From Acidobacteriota bacterium (lineage in GTDB: Bacteria > Acidobacteriota > Terriglobia > Bryobacterales > Bryobacteraceae): DNA of 45,519 nucleotides. Position 1 is the first letter of the stretch; every line of letters begins with the position of its first letter. The notes beneath the pieces are model-generated. The model did no database searches and was not told where the DNA came from. It saw only the letters and a program-made list of their open reading frames with translations. A program made the position numbers and the translations under genes. The DNA is taken from contig CANIVU010000070.1 in assembly GCA_947470805.1 (NCBI GenBank), forward strand, positions 1-45,519, in the 5' to 3' direction. Shown one piece after another: positions 43,431 through 45,519 of this stretch.

Positions 43431-43638
43431 CGTACAACCCTGCCGCCACCGCCCGCAAACTCCGCGGGCGAACCTGTTTTTATCTCCCTGCTCGCACCTC
43501 ACGGCAATGGCTGCATGCCGCCACCTGACCGGTCCGCGCCACCTCTCTCTCCTCCGCCGCGCTGCAGGGAAACGACATAACATCCAATCTCTTTCGGTCT
43601 CCCACGTGCATAGACATACATAGAAATGGAGGATGTGA

Positions 43639-44058
43639 ATGCAAAACAACACACCTTTTGGAAGCCCGTTAGCCGCCCCGGCCCCACCCCAACTCGGAGA
43701 CAAGATCTCTTACATCGCCACCCAGGTCAAAGACACCGTCTCCGGCTTCGGCGCCACCGCCGCCAATACCTTCGACGATAACCGCGAAGCCGCCGCCACT
43801 GGAATGAAGGATGCCGCTTCCTCCTTGCACCAGAACGCCGGCAGTATGTCCGGCGGTGACAAGCTCACCAGCATGGCCCACTCCACGGCCAGCGCGCTCG
43901 ACACCACCGCCGACTGGATACGCGAAAACAGCAGCACCAAGATCATGGCCGACGTCTCCAGCCTGGTCAAACGCAACCCCGGCCCGTCCATGCTCGCCGC
44001 CATAGCCGTCGGCTTCCTCATCGGCCGGACGCTCTCCCGGAACAACAACCACGGCTAA
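43639..44058 (+). CDS. DUF883/ElaB-like tail-anchored membrane protein
   Basis: 139 residues. Mostly amphipathic helix (QLGDKISYIATQVKDTVSGF, NREAAATGMKDAASSLHQNA) ending with a C-terminal span LAAIAVGFLIGRTLSRNN. The layout matches ElaB/YqjD-type proteins that bind ribosomes at the membrane in stationary phase, but residue-level identity is weak. A GGAGG ribosome site lies before the start. It is followed 11 bp later by the DUF1469 gene. Confidence 0.7.
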   Translation: MQNNTPFGSPLAAPAPPQLGDKISYIATQVKDTVSGFGATAANTFDDNREAAATGMKDAASSLHQNAGSMSGGDKLTSMAHSTASALDTTADWIRENSSTKIMADVSSLVKRNPGPSMLAAIAVGFLIGRTLSRNNNHG

Positions 44059-44069
44059 GGCGGATTATC

Positions 44070-44426
44070 ATGGCGGACCGATCCGTATCGACGGTGTTTT
44101 CCGACATCATCGGCAACGCGCAGGAGATCATCCGCGCCGAAGTCCTGCTCGCGAAAACCGAACTGCGCGACGAAGTCCTTGCGGCAAAACGCCGCATCGC
44201 ACTCCTCGCCTCGGGCGCCCTTGCAGCCATTTTCGCCATTCTGTTCACCCTGTTCAGCGCCTTCCATGCGCTCGCCAGTGTGTTACCGGAATGGTCCTCG
44301 GCCCTGATCGTGGCGGTGGCAATGGCCACCGCCGCCGCCATCCTGCTGCACGCGGGAAAGAAGGCTGTCCCGCACCTGCCCGCAAACCACATCTCCGTTG
44401 AGTCCATTCAGGAGGACCACGTATGA
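44070..44426 (+). CDS. DUF1469 (putative holin-like superfamily) membrane protein
   Basis: 118 residues. A helical N-terminal part (VFSDIIGNAQEIIRAEVLLA) followed by two hydrophobic spans (LLASGALAAIFAILFTLFSA; LIVAVAMATAAAILL). This arrangement is that of DUF1469/YqjE, which is usually next to DUF883 and DUF3618 genes. Its stop overlaps the start of the DUF3618 gene by 4 bp. No phage genes adjoin it, so a phage holin role is not supported. Confidence 0.8.
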   Translation: MADRSVSTVFSDIIGNAQEIIRAEVLLAKTELRDEVLAAKRRIALLASGALAAIFAILFTLFSAFHALASVLPEWSSALIVAVAMATAAAILLHAGKKAVPHLPANHISVESIQEDHV

Positions 44427-44809
44427 CCCAGACCAAAGAACAAATAGAAGCGCATATCGACCACGCCCGCATGGAACTGAACGCCAACCTCCACGAGCTC
44501 GAAGAGAGGGCCGCCTCCGCCATGAATTGGAAGCAGCACTTCGACGCAAAACCCGGCACGCTTCTTGCCGTCGCCTTCGTCGGAGGCATTGCCTTGTCCC
44601 TGCTCCTCGGCGGCGGTGGCGGCGTCCGTCGCCGGCCCCGCTACAACGGCATGCCCCCCTTGCCCCAACCCCGTGCCGCGCAAGCGGAGTCGGAAGTGTG
44701 GAGCCGGGTCAAAGGCGCGCTCATCGGCCTCGCCGCCGCCAGAATCACCGATTATGTCGGCCATATCATCCCCGCGGCTTCACCCCAAACGCTGAAGGAA
44801 TCACAATGA
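44423..44809 (+). CDS. DUF3618 membrane protein
   Basis: 128 residues. The N-terminus TQTKEQIEAHIDHARMELNA is the DUF3618 helix, with a single hydrophobic span (GTLLAVAFVGGIALSLLLGG) and a basic/Gly-rich tail. Typical third member of the YqjD-YqjE-like stress set. It overlaps both neighbours by 4 bp (ATGA at each end), giving tight translational coupling to the dehydrogenase downstream. Confidence 0.85.
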   Translation: MTQTKEQIEAHIDHARMELNANLHELEERAASAMNWKQHFDAKPGTLLAVAFVGGIALSLLLGGGGGVRRRPRYNGMPPLPQPRAAQAESEVWSRVKGALIGLAAARITDYVGHIIPAASPQTLKESQ

Positions 44810-45441
44810 AAGCTCTTGTCTACCATGGCCCGCGGAACGTAACGATCGACAAAGTGCCCGACGCGAAAATCGAAAAGCCAACCGACGTGGTCGTAAAAAT
44901 CACCACCACCAACATCTGCGGCTCCGACCTCCACATGTATGAAGGCCGCACCAACGTCGAGAACGGAAAAATCCTCGGCCACGAAAATCTGGGCGAAGTC
45001 ATCGAAGTCGGCAACGCTGTCGAGACCGTAAAGAAGGGGGACTACGTCTGCCTCCCGTTCAACGTCGCCTGCGGCTTCTGCGAAAACTGCGAACGCGGCC
45101 TCACCGGCGCCTGCCTCACCGTCAACCCGGGCACCGCCGGCGGTGCCTATGGCTTCGCCGGCATGGGCCCCTGGAGCGGTGGCCAGGCCGAACTCCTCCG
45201 CGTTCCCTATGCCGATTTCAATTGCCTCCAACTCCCCCCGGATGGGAAGGACAAGCAGGATGACTACGTCATGCTCGCCGACATCTTTCCCACCGGCTGG
45301 CACGCCACCCGCCTCGCCGGACTCACCCCCGGAGACTCCATCGTCATCTACGGTGCCGGCCCCGTCGGCTTAATCCTAAATCCGGCAGTTGAACCCGTTC
45401 AAACGGGTGCCGGCAACGCCGCCACCGGCCCACTCGGATAG
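44806..45441 (+). pseudogene. Zinc-dependent formaldehyde/alcohol dehydrogenase truncated by an IS
   Basis: The open frame gives 211 residues where the family has about 380. Catalytic zinc residues are present (NICGSDLHMYEGR, GHENLGEV), as is the four-cysteine structural zinc site (CGFCENCERGLTGAC). This matches glutathione-independent formaldehyde dehydrogenase-like proteins. Similarity ends exactly in the NAD-binding loop YGAGPVGL at about base 45370; the last 17-18 residues come from unrelated sequence that is the end of an insertion element. The rest of the domain is missing, so the product is almost certainly inactive. The start overlaps the DUF3618 stop by 4 bp. Confidence 0.85.
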
Positions 45442-45519
45442 AACTCACGGAAAATCACGCGCAGCAAACGCGCCCACCGTTCCGCCCGGCTCAACTGCTC
45501 CGCACTGGCTGCAAACCGA
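45373..45519. mobile_element. Insertion sequence, left part visible, interrupting the dehydrogenase
   Basis: Dehydrogenase similarity ends near 45370, and an element tip with CCTAAATCCGGCAGTTGA follows. The exact boundary, terminal repeat and target duplication need the other end, which lies outside the window. A 16-bp hairpin (ACCCGTTCAAACGGGT) at 45393-45408 covers the transposase stop. Confidence 0.75.
45399..45519 (-). CDS. Transposase, C-terminal fragment (continues past the window)
   Basis: 39 residues before the TGA at 45399-45401. The fragment AEQLSRAERWARLLRVIFRE is rich in Arg and typical of a transposase C-terminus, and the same frame is open to the window edge. The family cannot be named from this piece. 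It is transcribed toward the interrupted dehydrogenase. Confidence 0.6.
   Translation of the reverse strand, partial: RFAASAEQLSRAERWARLLRVIFREFYPSGPVAALPAPV

Noticed and set aside
44070-44426. Phage holin assignment for the DUF1469 gene
   Set aside because: The neighbours are DUF883-like and DUF3618 stress genes, the usual setting of YqjE-type proteins.
1-45519. tRNA, rRNA or CRISPR features
   Set aside because: No cloverleaf, rRNA-like stretch or regularly spaced direct repeat array was recognised by reading; a covariance-model scan was not possible.

Overview
This is a high-GC, gene-dense chromosomal window that most likely comes from an acidobacterium of the Bryobacterales/Solibacter type. 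That is an inference from gene content. It has very large TonB-dependent OAR-like outer-membrane proteins, two PSD1-type cytochrome (DUF1549/DUF1553) plus DUF1501 pairs, many Tat-exported enzymes, a sulfatase, a PQQ dehydrogenase and a general-stress membrane cluster. No rRNA, tRNA or CRISPR array was seen.

Layout. 1-1928: two modular leucine-rich-repeat proteins, the first cut by the window edge. 1937-4617: a Tat-exported Gfo/Idh/MocA oxidoreductase facing an M20 amidohydrolase. 4654-18530: a long rightward catabolic block of PSD1 cytochrome, DUF1501, OAR-like TonB receptor, HGSNAT-like acyltransferase, Tat-exported enolase-superfamily enzyme, arylsulfatase and a second, shorter TonB receptor. 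This looks like uptake and breakdown of a sulfated or acetylated glycan. 18566-22693: DUF1801 protein, diheme cytochrome c with its PQQ dehydrogenase, a DUF4440 protein and an amidohydrolase. 22926-29022 (leftward): heme A synthase, an unknown secreted protein, and a second DUF1501/PSD1 pair. 29072-31187: tadA, then a divergent pair made of a cysteine-rich HTH protein and a LexA-like repressor that lacks its autoproteolysis residues. 31196-36980: rpiB-glyA-glycosyltransferase operon, proS and a class V aminotransferase. 37080-39048: two tail-collar-domain proteins, a GNAT acetyltransferase and a DinB-like protein. 39121-45441: HPII-type catalase and, divergently, a stress cluster (27-aa membrane peptide, DUF892, BON, Gly-zipper, DUF883-like, DUF1469, DUF3618, formaldehyde dehydrogenase). 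The dehydrogenase is broken at its NAD-binding loop by an insertion sequence whose transposase runs off the right edge.

The strongest non-coding signal is a family of near-perfect 35-43 bp palindromes (arm GACAAATCCTGGGTGA, loop CTG). There are four copies, all directly after stop codons. One carries a compensatory base-pair change, one spans the stop codons of two convergent genes, and one is split by a 30-nt insert. A separate 21-nt repeat occurs twice around the proS/aminotransferase junction. Several genes lack a Shine-Dalgarno sequence and have a TATAAT-like -10 box 6-7 nt before the start, which suggests leaderless transcripts.
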